A DNA stretch of 7,483 nt, taken from Desulfoplanes sp. Lineage in GTDB: Bacteria; Desulfobacterota; Desulfovibrionia; Desulfovibrionales; Desulfomicrobiaceae. Under the pieces are notes generated by a model. It did no database searches and had not been told where the DNA came from. It was given only the letters and a program-made list of their open reading frames with translations. The stretch's first letter is position 1, and every line of letters starts with the position of its first letter. The stretch lies in contig JAQVZR010000078.1 in NCBI GenBank assembly GCA_028708105.1, positions 1-7,483 of the forward strand, given 5' to 3'. This document shows positions 1 to 7,438 of this stretch, one piece after another. Position numbers and translations under genes: made by a program.

Positions 1-667
1 GAACGTATCCTGCGTCGGCCATGACAAAGGGGGCATAATTTTTGGGTTTGTCCGTAATCAGATAGATGACGCTGACTGAATCCTCATCCACCAGCTGCGC
101 TGTGGGGAATTCTTTTTTGACCAGCGCAAGGCGTTCGTGGGCAAGGTTGAGCATCTCGTCCCGCTCGCCAAAGTTCATGGTTCCCGTGGGGCAGGTGGCC
201 ACGCACATGGGAAGCAGACCACTGCGTACCCGATCAAAGCACATGTCACATTTGACGATAGCTCCTGTGCCGCTGTTGCGTCGTGGAATGTTGTAGGGAC
301 AGGCCTCACGGATTTCTTCGAATTCGGATGCCGACAATTGTTTGGTCAATTCGGTATACAGAATTGCGCCTGTTGCTTCGTCCTGAATGATGGCACCCGG
401 GAGATAGTCGTCGGCAATGGCCTTACACGGTGCATCAATACAATGACGGCACTGGTCGGGAAAGAAATTCCAGATAACCCGATCATTTTCCAGATGCTCA
501 TTGAAACGGACGATTTTGTAATTGAAAGGGTTCAAGTCGGGAGGATTCTGATGGGTTCCTCTCTGTTTTGTTTTGACGGGGGGAAGGCCATGCCATTCTT
601 TGCAGGCTATCTGGCACCCACGGCATGCGGTGCACCGTGATGTATCTATAAAAAATGCTTTAGGCAT
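1..667 (-). CDS. fdhB: Formate dehydrogenase iron-sulfur (beta) subunit, C-terminus cut by window edge
   Basis: This is the electron-transfer subunit that takes electrons from the FdhA active site. Reading from the ATG at 667-665, 222 codons are open to the window edge. An AAGGAG ribosome site (680-674) lies about 7 bases upstream. The visible protein has exactly twelve cysteines in ferredoxin-like groups: C12/C15/C18/C22 (motif CTACRGCQIAC), C73/C76/C81 (CRHCIDAPC), C123 (ACPYNIP), C140/C143 (KCDMC) and C155/C159. That is enough for three [4Fe-4S] clusters, as known for the small beta subunit of the Desulfovibrio two-subunit enzyme. There is no signal peptide and no membrane helix in the visible part. 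It is therefore inferred to be exported by hitchhiking on the Tat signal of FdhA and to be soluble, unlike the membrane-anchored FdnH type. Desulfovibrio homologues are about 215 residues (recalled), so probably only a short tail is missing. It follows fdhA by 109 bases and is probably co-transcribed with it. Confidence 0.95.
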   Translation of the reverse strand, partial: MPKAFFIDTSRCTACRGCQIACKEWHGLPPVKTKQRGTHQNPPDLNPFNYKIVRFNEHLENDRVIWNFFPDQCRHCIDAPCKAIADDYLPGAIIQDEATGAILYTELTKQLSASEFEEIREACPYNIPRRNSGTGAIVKCDMCFDRVRSGLLPMCVATCPTGTMNFGERDEMLNLAHERLALVKKEFPTAQLVDEDSVSVIYLITDKPKNYAPFVMADAGYV

Positions 668-727
668 TTTTTTGCTCCTTGTTTATGGAACGGTATTTCA
701 GGATGCGTTATCCAACAGGTTCAGACA

Positions 728-759
728 TTACGAGAAGGGTATCATCACTCTTCCCGTAA
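728..759 (-). promoter_or_regulatory. Intercistronic hairpin between fdhA and fdhB
   Basis: The arms 728-739 and 748-759 are complementary. In the minus-strand RNA they give ten consecutive pairs (one of them G-U), then one mismatch and a final pair, around an 8-base loop. No T-run follows, so it is not a normal intrinsic terminator. It could stabilise the 3' end of the fdhA message, be a processing site, or adjust fdhB relative to fdhA. The structure is seen directly; the role is inference. Confidence 0.5.
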
Positions 760-776
760 CGCTGAGTATGTCCGCG

Positions 777-3700
777 TTATACGTCCAATTCATTGATTTT
801 TTTGGCCTTTGTAACATTGACCAGGCACGCTTTGAACTCAGGAATGGTTGTGTTGGGATCTCCCACTGACGGGGTCAGCCTGTTGGTGGAGTCACCGCAT
901 CCAGGGGTTGTCCAGCCAAAGCAAAAGGGCATGCCGACTTCATGGACAGTTTTTCCTTGGATTTTAAACGGTCGCATACGTATGGTGACCATGGCAATGG
1001 CTTCAACCCGGCCGCGGATACTTTCCACAACAACGGGATCACCGTTTTCTATGCCTTTTTCCTTGGCCAACTGGGGGCTCATTTCCACATAAAGCTGGGG
1101 TTCAGCTTCCAGCAGAGGAGGTGTATTTCTGGTTTCACCACCACCACACCAGTGCTCGGTCATGCTGTAGGTTGTGAGCACAATGGGAAAACGTTTGTCG
1201 CCGGGGGCTGCCAGTTTGTCCATTTCACCGTCGAAGATGACGGCACAGGGATTATTCAGCTGACCCGAGAAGGGATGCTTCTTCACCGGTGTTTCAACGG
1301 GTTCATAATGCTCAGGGAACGGGCCTTCGGCGCGTCCGGGGCCAAAGAGCTGGCCATGACCTTCCTTGTGCATGATAAAGGGATATTTACCCTTTCCCGA
1401 AGCCATGGGCGGCCATCCACCATCGGGAATATCCCCGATCCATTTGGAGCCGTCCCAGCGGATGACAGATTTTTGGGGTGCCCAGGGCTGCCCATTCAGG
1501 TCCACAGAGGCTCTGTTGTAGAGGATTCTTCTGTTGACAGGCCAGCACCAGGAATAATTGGGGTATAAACCGATGGCTGCCTGTTCCGGAGTCTGGGACC
1601 AGTCGCGGCGTTTGGACTTGTTGTATTTTCTGCCGAGTTCTTCTTCTGTATATCCACCGGCGTACAACCAGTTCAGAGAAACCGTGGACCCGTCATCCTT
1701 AAGGGCTGTAAAGCTTGGGACCTGCTGGCCTTTTTTATACAGCTTGCCGTTGATGGTTGTATCCTTGGTAAACCAGCCATTGCATTTCTGGGCGATTTTT
1801 TCAGGATCATAATAATCGGGAAAATCCAGATTGAGCAATGGTTCGGGATAGGTGCCGCCTTCTTTGCGGTACAATCTTCTGACTGCGTTGGTGATACTGA
1901 CGGACATGGCACCCAGGGCCATCGATTCCCCCTGGGGTTTGGTCGCCTGATAATGCCAGAGCTGCCAGCGTCCGCTATTGGTGATTGAGCCTTCTTTTTC
2001 AACCCGGTTGGCCGAAGGTAAAAGGAAGCATTCTGTTTTAACAGTTGCCGGATCAACGCCCGGCCTTTTCCAGAAATCGGTGGATTCTGTGTGATGGACT
2101 TCAGCGAAGCAGGCCCATTCCAGGTTTTCCAGGGCTTTTCTGACCTTGTTGGAGTTGGGAACACTCTGGGCAGGGTTGGTTCCCCAGATGAATCCACCTT
2201 TTATCTTGTTGTTGTACATCCGGTCAAAGAGATACAGGTAGGAATAGTTTGCGCCATCGTCGGCTTTGGGTATCCAATCGTAGCCGAATCCGTTTTCTTT
2301 TGTTCCCTTGTCTCCGTACCAGGCCTTGAGCAGACTGGCCATATAGGCAGGTTTGTGCTGCCACCAGTTGGCACTCAGGGGATCATGACTGACGGGAGTG
2401 CATGCCTTGTTGTAGTCTTCCAGGGTATTCCACTGGGCTTTGGGCATGGACAGGTAGCCGGGGAGAATGTGCCAGAGGATACAATGGTCGGTGGAACCCT
2501 GAACATTGGGCTCGCCACGCAGAGCTTCAATACCGCCACCCGCAACGCCGATGTTGCCAAGGAGAAGCTGAATGAGTGCGCTGGTACGGATATTCTGAAC
2601 ACCAACGCTATGCTGGGTCCAGCCCAATGCGTAACAGATGGCCCCGGCCTTGTCTTTTTTGCCGGTTGCAGCAAATGTTTCCCATACTTTGAGGAGATTG
2701 TCCTCGGAGACACCTGTTATGCTGGAAACTTTTTTTATGGTGTATCTGGAATAATGTTTTTTCATGAGCTGGAATACGCACCGGTCGTCCTGGAGGGTCT
2801 TATCGCGCAGGGGAACACCCTCGGCATCTGTTTTGAAACTCCAGCTGCTTTTGTCGTAGGTTTTACTTACTGCATTGAAACCGGAGAACATCCCGTTTTT
2901 GAACTTGAATTCATCGTTTACGATGAAGGCAGCGTTGGTATATTCCGTAACATATTCTTTGAAATATTTTTTATTTTCAATGATGTATTTGATCATACCG
3001 CCCAAGAAAGCGATATCCGTGCCGGACCTCAAGGGAACATGAAAATCACAACGCGCCGATGTTCTGGAAAATTTGGGATCGACATGCATGAGTTTTGCGC
3101 CATTATCTTTGGCGCGTAAAATCCATTTAAAACACACCGGATGATGTTCGGCTGCGTTACTACCCATGATAAATACGCAATCCGAGTTTTTGAGATCAAT
3201 CCAGTGATTCGTCATTGCACCGCGTCCGAACGACTCTGCCAGAGCCGCTACAGTTGCGCTGTGTCAAATACGTGCCTGGTGGTCAAAATGGACCAGCCCA
3301 AGCCCGCGTGCCGCCTGATGCACCACGGCACATTCCTCGTTGTCCATGATGGAACAGCCGAGATGAAAAATGGATTCTACACGATTGACACGCTGACCTT
3401 TGTCATTGACGCGTTTGAAATCTCTGTCCCGGGTATCTTTGATTTTTCTGGCCAGACGATCCAGTGTCCATTCCCAGCTCTTTTCTTCCCAATGATCGCT
3501 ATACGGGGCTCTGTAGAGAGGCTTGAGCAGACGGTGATGGCTGTTGATCATGGACAGCTGGGCAGCGCCCTTGGCACATAATGCGCCTTCGCTGACAGGG
3601 TAATCAGGATCGCCTTCAGTGCTGACGATTTTACCATCTTTCACATGGGCGATATAGTGACAGGTAACAGCACAAAATGGACAAATGGAGATGACCTCGC

Positions 3701-3830
3701 GTGCTCCATCAATCTTCATCCCGGCGGCATATGCCTGCACCGGTTTTAAATTGATCCCTAGCTGACTGAGTGGGAGCATGGCCATGCCCACCCCTGCCAG
3801 TTTCAAAAAACCGCGCCGTGTACATTTCAT
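777..3830 (-). CDS. fdhA: Formate dehydrogenase catalytic (alpha) subunit, selenocysteine-containing, Tat-exported
   Basis: It oxidises formate to CO2 at a Mo- or W-bis(pyranopterin guanine dinucleotide) centre. The reading frame is continuous from the ATG at 3830-3828 to the TAA at 779-777 except for one TGA at 3266-3264, giving 1017 residues with Sec at 189. The match with the family around it (HQARI-U-HSATVAALAESFGRGAMTNHW) is what shows it to be Sec and not a stop. The N-terminus has a Tat signal (TRRGFLK at 4-10, hydrophobic stretch, likely cleavage after AYA at 33-35). A [4Fe-4S] site follows (C50, C53, C57, C85, with K87 in CAKG). U189-H190 and R438 (RGEPNVQG) correspond to the catalytic residues of E. 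coli FdhF. The C-terminal cofactor-binding domain includes GWTTPGCGD at 972-980. Start choice: an AAGGAGGT site (3846-3839) lies 8 bases upstream and the Tat motif comes immediately. The frame stays open further upstream, but that part looks non-coding. Tungsten or molybdenum cannot be told from sequence. Confidence 0.96.
3229..3266 (-). promoter_or_regulatory. Selenocysteine UGA codon and candidate SECIS hairpin
   Basis: The in-frame TGA of fdhA is at 3266-3264. A hairpin lies inside the coding sequence just after it, at 3249-3229. Its nine pairs, two of them G-U, include the perfect CTCT/AGAG core and a GGC loop. In bacteria the SECIS element bound by SelB sits within about 40 bases 3' of the UGA, so position and size fit. 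The loop is not identical to the E. coli fdhF loop, as expected between lineages. The Sec assignment is very secure from protein alignment; the exact fold is less certain. Confidence 0.8.
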
Positions 3831-4175
3831 CCTTTCCGACCTCCTTGAGGTTGAATAATATTGAAAATTTGAGGGGTAGCGGAACTCCGTTGTATACGTT
3901 CGATGGTCATGGAGGGGGCGTTGTATCCACCACTTATATCTTACGTGGCATGCGTAGCGGATTGATGTCAACAAATTTTCGATAAAGATGAACAAATTCA
4001 GTATATTATCTTTAGCATAAGAAACGTGATTTGCGGTAACTTGTTTAAGTGCTTGTTTTTTTAGAGGAGGTCGCAAGTTCGGGAGGATGATAAAACCTAG
4101 ACGCCGTAGGAAAAAAATGTGTGGGGTGTCCCTGGTCCGGGACGTAGTGAGAAAGGGATGTGCTGGGGAGGAGGA
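3831..4175 (-). promoter_or_regulatory. fdhA upstream region (non-coding, promoter not resolved)
   Basis: This stretch between the glp terminator and fdhA holds no convincing gene on either strand. It contains the fdhA ribosome site (AAGGAGGT, 3846-3839). A perfect TTGACA is present on the minus strand at about 3971-3966, but no good -10 lies at 16-18 bases from it. A -10-like TATACT lies further upstream in the AT-rich part (about 4002-3997) without a good -35. I saw no sigma-54 type TGGCAC-N5-TTGC element. A short GTCCC/GGGAC hairpin (4128-4143) is followed ten bases later on the minus strand by seven Ts (4117-4111). The fdhA promoter must lie in this gap or further upstream, but its position cannot be fixed from sequence. 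Confidence 0.45.
3888..3926 (-). repeat. Direct repeat ATACAACG x2 upstream of fdhA
   Basis: The octamer ATACAACG occurs on the minus strand at 3926-3919 and again at 3895-3888. The spacing is 31 bases, close to three helical turns, and the nearer copy lies about 58 bases before the fdhA start. This arrangement is compatible with a regulator binding two same-face sites. No known regulator motif is recognised, and chance occurrence is possible. Confidence 0.3.
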
Positions 4176-4213
4176 ATAAAAGGGACGAGGGGGGATTGAT
4201 TTCCTGTCCCTTT
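4176..4213 (-). terminator. Probable intrinsic terminator after the glpD-ugpC unit
   Basis: On the minus strand AAAGGGAC (4213-4206) pairs perfectly with GTCCCTTT (4186-4179). The 19-base loop could add AGG/CCT pairs. The stem runs straight into TTTTATT. It begins 12 bases after the ugpC stop codon. The long loop makes it somewhat atypical, but position and T-rich tail fit termination of the glp transcript and separation from fdhA. Confidence 0.6.
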
Positions 4214-4225
4214 GTGAGGATCACG

Positions 4226-5332
4226 TTAGAAAAGGGCTTGTTTTGTTGTTGCGTCGAAGAGATGCATCTGCTTCAGGTTGAACACCAGAGGTACATTATC
4301 TCCTGCGCGGACGGTTGTGGTTCCTTTGGTTCGGGCCAGGAAGCTGATGTTGTCGATTTTGACGTGCAGATAGGTTTCACTGCCCAGGGGTTCCACAAAA
4401 TCGACCAGAGCCTCGACCTTCCAGCTGTCTGGGGCGTTGCCGTTGATGCTATCAATAACGCTTAGATTTTCAGGACGGATGCCCAGGATGACTTCCCGGG
4501 ATGTCTGACAGTCGTGGCCTGCAAGGGCTGTTTCTTGGGGGGGGACAGGCAGGGAGAATTTGCCTTGGCAGGAAATGGTGTCCCCCTTGGCGTTCAGGGT
4601 GCACTGGACGTGGTTCATGGGGGGCGTGCCGATGAATCCGGCCACAAAGGTGTTGGCTGGTTTCTGGAAGAGTTCCACTGGACTGCCCACCTGCTCGATA
4701 TATCCGTCGTGCATAACCACGATGCGGTCGGCCAGTGTCATGGCCTCCACCTGATCGTGGGTGACATAGATGATGGTGGACTGCACTTTTTGATGCAGAC
4801 GTTTTATTTCGGCCCGCATCTGGGTTCTGAGTTTGGCATCCAGGTTGGACAGGGGTTCGTCAAACAAAAACACAGCGGGTTTGCGCACAATGGCCCGGCC
4901 CATGGCCACGCGCTGGCGTTGACCCCCGGAGAGCTCAAAGGGTTTGCGTTTCAAGAGGTCGGTCAGCCCCAGGATTTTGGCCGCTTCGTTGACCCGTGCT
5001 TCAATGACGTCTTTGGGATGCTTTTTCAGTTTGAGGCCAAAGGACATATTGTCGTACACATTCATATGCGGATACAGGGCATAATTCTGAAAAACCATGG
5101 CCACGCTTCGGTCTTTGGGGGCGATATCGTTGACCACCCGGTCGCCGATCTTGACGGTTCCCTGTGAAATAGTTTCCAGACCGGCGATCATGCGCAGGGT
5201 GGTTGATTTTCCACACCCCGAGGGACCGACAAAGACAATGAATTCTTTGTCTTTGATGTCCAGGCTGATGCCGTGGACTGCTTCCACTTTTCCGTACCGC
5301 TTGTATACCTCTGAGAGAACGACTCCTGCCAT
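4226..5332 (-). CDS. ugpC: Sugar/glycerol-3-phosphate-type ABC importer ATP-binding protein (UgpC/MsmK family)
   Basis: This cytoplasmic ATPase of 368 residues powers a binding-protein-dependent carbohydrate importer. Visible motifs in order are Walker A GPSGCGKST (36-44), Q-loop FQNYALYPH with Q82, signature LSGGQRQR (134-141), Walker B VFLFDE (154-159), D-loop SNLDA and the switch histidine H192. A C-terminal extension of about 130 residues fits the regulatory MOI/TOBE domain of the UgpC/MalK/MsmK group and ends in HLFDATTKQALF. The start at 5332 gives the family-typical MAGVVLSEVYKRYG and has GGAG six bases upstream. A longer GTG start at 5416 would overlap glpD and is unlikely. It lies 64 bases after glpD and probably shares its transcript, which is the main reason to favour glycerol-3-phosphate or glycerol as substrate. 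ATPases of this group are often shared among several importers, so the substrate is uncertain. No permease or binding protein is in the window. Confidence 0.9.
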   Translation of the reverse strand: MAGVVLSEVYKRYGKVEAVHGISLDIKDKEFIVFVGPSGCGKSTTLRMIAGLETISQGTVKIGDRVVNDIAPKDRSVAMVFQNYALYPHMNVYDNMSFGLKLKKHPKDVIEARVNEAAKILGLTDLLKRKPFELSGGQRQRVAMGRAIVRKPAVFLFDEPLSNLDAKLRTQMRAEIKRLHQKVQSTIIYVTHDQVEAMTLADRIVVMHDGYIEQVGSPVELFQKPANTFVAGFIGTPPMNHVQCTLNAKGDTISCQGKFSLPVPPQETALAGHDCQTSREVILGIRPENLSVIDSINGNAPDSWKVEALVDFVEPLGSETYLHVKIDNISFLARTKGTTTVRAGDNVPLVFNLKQMHLFDATTKQALF

Positions 5333-5396
5333 TGAGAGCTCCGTATTTTTTGCGTCTGATTCCCTGGATTGCTGGGGATATTGATCCGGTATAAAG

Positions 5397-6905
5397 TTAG
5401 AACTTTTCCAGTTCACGGATCAGAATTTCTTTTTCTTCGTCCGAAGCCGTATAAACAAGTTTTGTCCGGCGGACAATGATATCTTCAAGGGAAACTGCTT
5501 TTTCTTCCGTGTGCATGTAGGACAGTTCTCCCCTGCATAGTCCGGGGATGATTTCCTGTTCACCGCCTTCCTGGTCCAGGATATAGCGGGCAACTTCAAG
5601 CCATTGGCTGCCGTATCTGGACTGCCATTTTTGGACCCAGGTCTTATCCAGGCCTACAGCAGCCAGCCTTTTTTTCCAGGAGGCGGCAATCCCTTCGGGC
5701 ACCTGGCCGGCTCCTAAAATGAGATCTGTTTCGGTATGATGGTTGCGCGGGCCCTGGGGAACCAGACTGGCCCTGATGCGTTTGACAACCTTTTCGCCGA
5801 GAGAGCGGTAGCTCGTCAGCTTGCCGCCGAATACCGCCAGATACCCGGAATCGGCGTTCTGTTGTTCTTCGACGATGCCGTATTCTCTGGACATGGTGGT
5901 CATGTTGGATTCACCGTGGGAGACCAGGCAACGTACTCCTGAATAAATATGCAGAATGTCCTTTTGGGCGATGTTTGATGCCGGAAAATAGTGGCTGGTG
6001 ACATCCAGAAGATAGCTGATTTCTTCCTGTGAGGGAGGGATAACGTCAAATTGGGAACCGGTGTACTCGGATTCTGTTGTCCCGATGAGGGTGAAATTGT
6101 CCTTCCAGGGCAGGACAAAAACGATACGTCCATCAGCAGGCATAATTAAAAAGCCTTGGTGATCAAACATTTTGGGGACGACAAAGTGGATGCCACGTAC
6201 ATATTTTAATGCGGGGTGGACTTTTGTATGGGGGAGCATGGTGTCCAGCCCAGGAACCCAGGGCCCGGCTGCATTGACGAGATACTTGCATCTGACAGAA
6301 TGCTCCTGCCTCGTGCGGTGATCATGCAGGGTGACCTGATAGTGGTCGCCCTGCGGATGGATCTGGGTCACGGCCATATAATTGTGCACGTCGGCACCAT
6401 AGAGTTCAGCCGTAAGAGCGGTTGCCAGGCATAAGCGGGAGTCATCAGTCTGGGCGTCCGAATATTGCAGGATGGCTGAAAGTCCTTCCTGGCGCAGAAC
6501 CGTCAGGGCCGAGGCTGCTTTTTTATCCAGGCGGCAGGAATGCTTCAGATTTTTGCGACCGGCAAAAAGGTCGTAGAGTTTGCATCCTGTCTGCACCATC
6601 CAGGCAGGGCGTTTGTCGCCTTCGTAAACCGGGATGTTGAAGCGTAGTGGATGGACCAGGTGGGGAGCAGTGCGCAAAAGGACCCGGCGTTCCTTAAGAG
6701 ATTCGTGTACCAGCTTGAAATCATAATTTTCCAGGTATCTGATACCGCCGTGGACCAGTTTGGAGCTGTTTCCCGAGGTGGCGTGCCCGAAATCATTTTT
6801 TTCTACGAGCAGGGTTGAATAGCCCTGGGATGCGGCCTCGCGGGCCACTCCCGTCCCGTTGATGCCGCCGCCTATAACCAGAACCTGATATTCCTGTTGT
6901 AACAT
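5397..6905 (-). CDS. glpD: FAD-dependent glycerol-3-phosphate dehydrogenase
   Basis: It oxidises sn-glycerol-3-phosphate to dihydroxyacetone phosphate and gives electrons to the membrane quinone pool, so it acts at the cytoplasmic face of the inner membrane. The 502-residue product matches the usual length (E. coli GlpD 501). It begins with the FAD dinucleotide fold VLVIGGGINGTG (8-19), followed by ATSGNSSKLVHGGIRYLE (42-59), which is the classic GlpD FAD/substrate segment. Further conserved blocks are YSDAQTDDSRL (148-158), VNAAGPWV (210-217), VLPWKDNFTLIGTTE (264-278) and GGKLTSYR (360-367). A C-terminal helical domain follows. The ATG at 6905 is preferred because GGAG lies nine bases upstream and the FAD fold follows directly. 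In-frame ATGs at 6953 and 6947 would add 16 or 14 unconserved residues and have a weaker G-rich ribosome site. It is the first gene of the probable glpD-ugpC unit. Confidence 0.94.
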   Translation of the reverse strand: MLQQEYQVLVIGGGINGTGVAREAASQGYSTLLVEKNDFGHATSGNSSKLVHGGIRYLENYDFKLVHESLKERRVLLRTAPHLVHPLRFNIPVYEGDKRPAWMVQTGCKLYDLFAGRKNLKHSCRLDKKAASALTVLRQEGLSAILQYSDAQTDDSRLCLATALTAELYGADVHNYMAVTQIHPQGDHYQVTLHDHRTRQEHSVRCKYLVNAAGPWVPGLDTMLPHTKVHPALKYVRGIHFVVPKMFDHQGFLIMPADGRIVFVLPWKDNFTLIGTTESEYTGSQFDVIPPSQEEISYLLDVTSHYFPASNIAQKDILHIYSGVRCLVSHGESNMTTMSREYGIVEEQQNADSGYLAVFGGKLTSYRSLGEKVVKRIRASLVPQGPRNHHTETDLILGAGQVPEGIAASWKKRLAAVGLDKTWVQKWQSRYGSQWLEVARYILDQEGGEQEIIPGLCRGELSYMHTEEKAVSLEDIIVRRTKLVYTASDEEKEILIRELEKF

Positions 6906-7042
6906 AAATGTGTTCTCCGATACTGCGCTGTCGTAATCATTCCCCATGGGCATATCTTCCCCCGAGGCGACTATTGTCCATGTTTCTCCAAGAGTACCAT
7001 GAGGAAAGTTTGAAAACCAAGGGCGGATTTTCCGACACTGTG

Positions 7043-7199
7043 GTGATCCTTTCTCGAGGAGCCTATTTTGGCGATTTTTCAGGGCAAACCCGACACAGGA
7101 GGTGATGAAAACAGGGAGCCTGGCGTGATCCGTCCGGTAAAGCCTCGAGAATCCTTCGGGGATGGGTAGAACTGAGCATCCCCGAGTGATTATTTTTTT
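7043..7199 (+). ncRNA. Candidate structured RNA ending in an intrinsic terminator
   Basis: On the plus strand TTCTCGAGG (7051-7059) is perfectly complementary to CCTCGAGAA (7143-7151). This nine-pair stem encloses about 83 bases with small internal hairpins: GGG-CAAA-CCC at 7082-7091 and CAGG-GAG-CCTG at 7112-7122. The terminator at 7155-7199 starts four bases after the stem closes. The segment also has repeated GTGATCC (7043-7049, 7125-7131) and GGAGCCT (7058-7064, 7115-7121). Closing stem plus terminator is the layout of small RNAs and leader RNAs. No coding frame or known family fits: AGGGCAAACC resembles the 5' part of the c-di-GMP-I riboswitch, but its partner GACGCAAAGCC is missing. No clear promoter was found. 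The transcript is inferred. Confidence 0.35.
7155..7199 (+). terminator. Orphan plus-strand intrinsic terminator
   Basis: TTCGGGGATG (7155-7164) pairs with CATCCCCGAG (7177-7186): nine Watson-Crick pairs plus a terminal wobble, GC-rich, with a 12-base loop. Seven Ts follow at 7193-7199. On the minus strand the tail is a run of As before the stem, so it would terminate only rightward transcripts. No plus-strand gene lies to its left; glpD runs the other way. Confidence 0.65.
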
Positions 7200-7394
7200 G
7201 CTGTCAGCATGTGATGGTAGTGATGTTCAGGGGATTTTACGTTATTGTGTATTTGCTATAAATCGAAAATGATCTGTAGCTCATATTGCAACAATGCAGA
7301 AACGACAAGCGGAAAATATCGGGGAGAAGTAATAAAATAGTGTGTTATTTAAAAATGTTATAAATTTATGGACAGTCTTTCATGAAAAAGTGTC

Positions 7395-7423
7395 TTGACC
7401 TAAAAGAGGGGCCACAATACTAT
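7395..7423 (+). promoter_or_regulatory. Sigma-70-type promoter of the rightward gene
   Basis: TTGACC (7395-7400, five of six to the -35 consensus) is followed after exactly 17 bases by TACTAT (7418-7423, four of six to the -10). Transcription would start near 7430, giving a leader of about 40 bases to the ATG at 7471 or 7474. The surroundings are AT-rich. Confidence 0.55.
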
Positions 7424-7438
7424 TTTGTAGTTTAGTAT
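7417..7438. promoter_or_regulatory. Candidate operator ATACTA-N10-TAGTAT
   Basis: Perfect six-base inverted repeats at 7417-7422 and 7433-7438 form a 22-base site covering the -10 element and the likely start of transcription. A dimeric repressor bound here would block the rightward promoter. The regulator is unknown and AT-rich inverted repeats of this size can occur by chance. Confidence 0.35.

Noticed and set aside
137..640. Plus-strand open frame of 167 codons
   Set aside because: It is antisense to fdhB, which carries the full set of conserved cysteine motifs.
2091..3119. Long plus-strand open frame of 342 codons
   Set aside because: It is wholly antisense to fdhA, whose protein is recognised with confidence. 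The translation has no recognisable domain.
3960..3975. FNR/CRP-type site at TTGATGTCAA upstream of fdhA
   Set aside because: Half-site spacing is two bases, not the four (FNR) or six (CRP) expected, so it is only a short chance palindrome.
3831..4076. Open frame extending fdhA upstream by 82 codons to an ATG at 4076
   Set aside because: A consensus ribosome site and the Tat motif fix the start at 3830. The extension shows no family similarity and looks like untranslated sequence.
4514..5167. Plus-strand open frame of 217 codons
   Set aside because: It is the shadow of the ABC ATPase gene; its glycine/histidine-rich translation is typical of antisense frames.
5333..5416. Longer start (GTG at 5416) for the ABC ATPase
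   Set aside because: It would overlap the end of glpD, has no clear ribosome site, and adds 28 residues not found in the family before MAGVVLSEVYKRYG.
7000..7020. RNase P RNA-like word GAGGAAAGT
   Set aside because: The following conserved bases and the rest of the RNase P core are absent.
7072..7152. c-di-GMP-I (GEMM) riboswitch, suggested by AGGGCAAACC at 7081-7090
   Set aside because: The adjoining tetraloop stem and the GACGCAAAGCC segment of that class are missing, so the match is limited to one short block.
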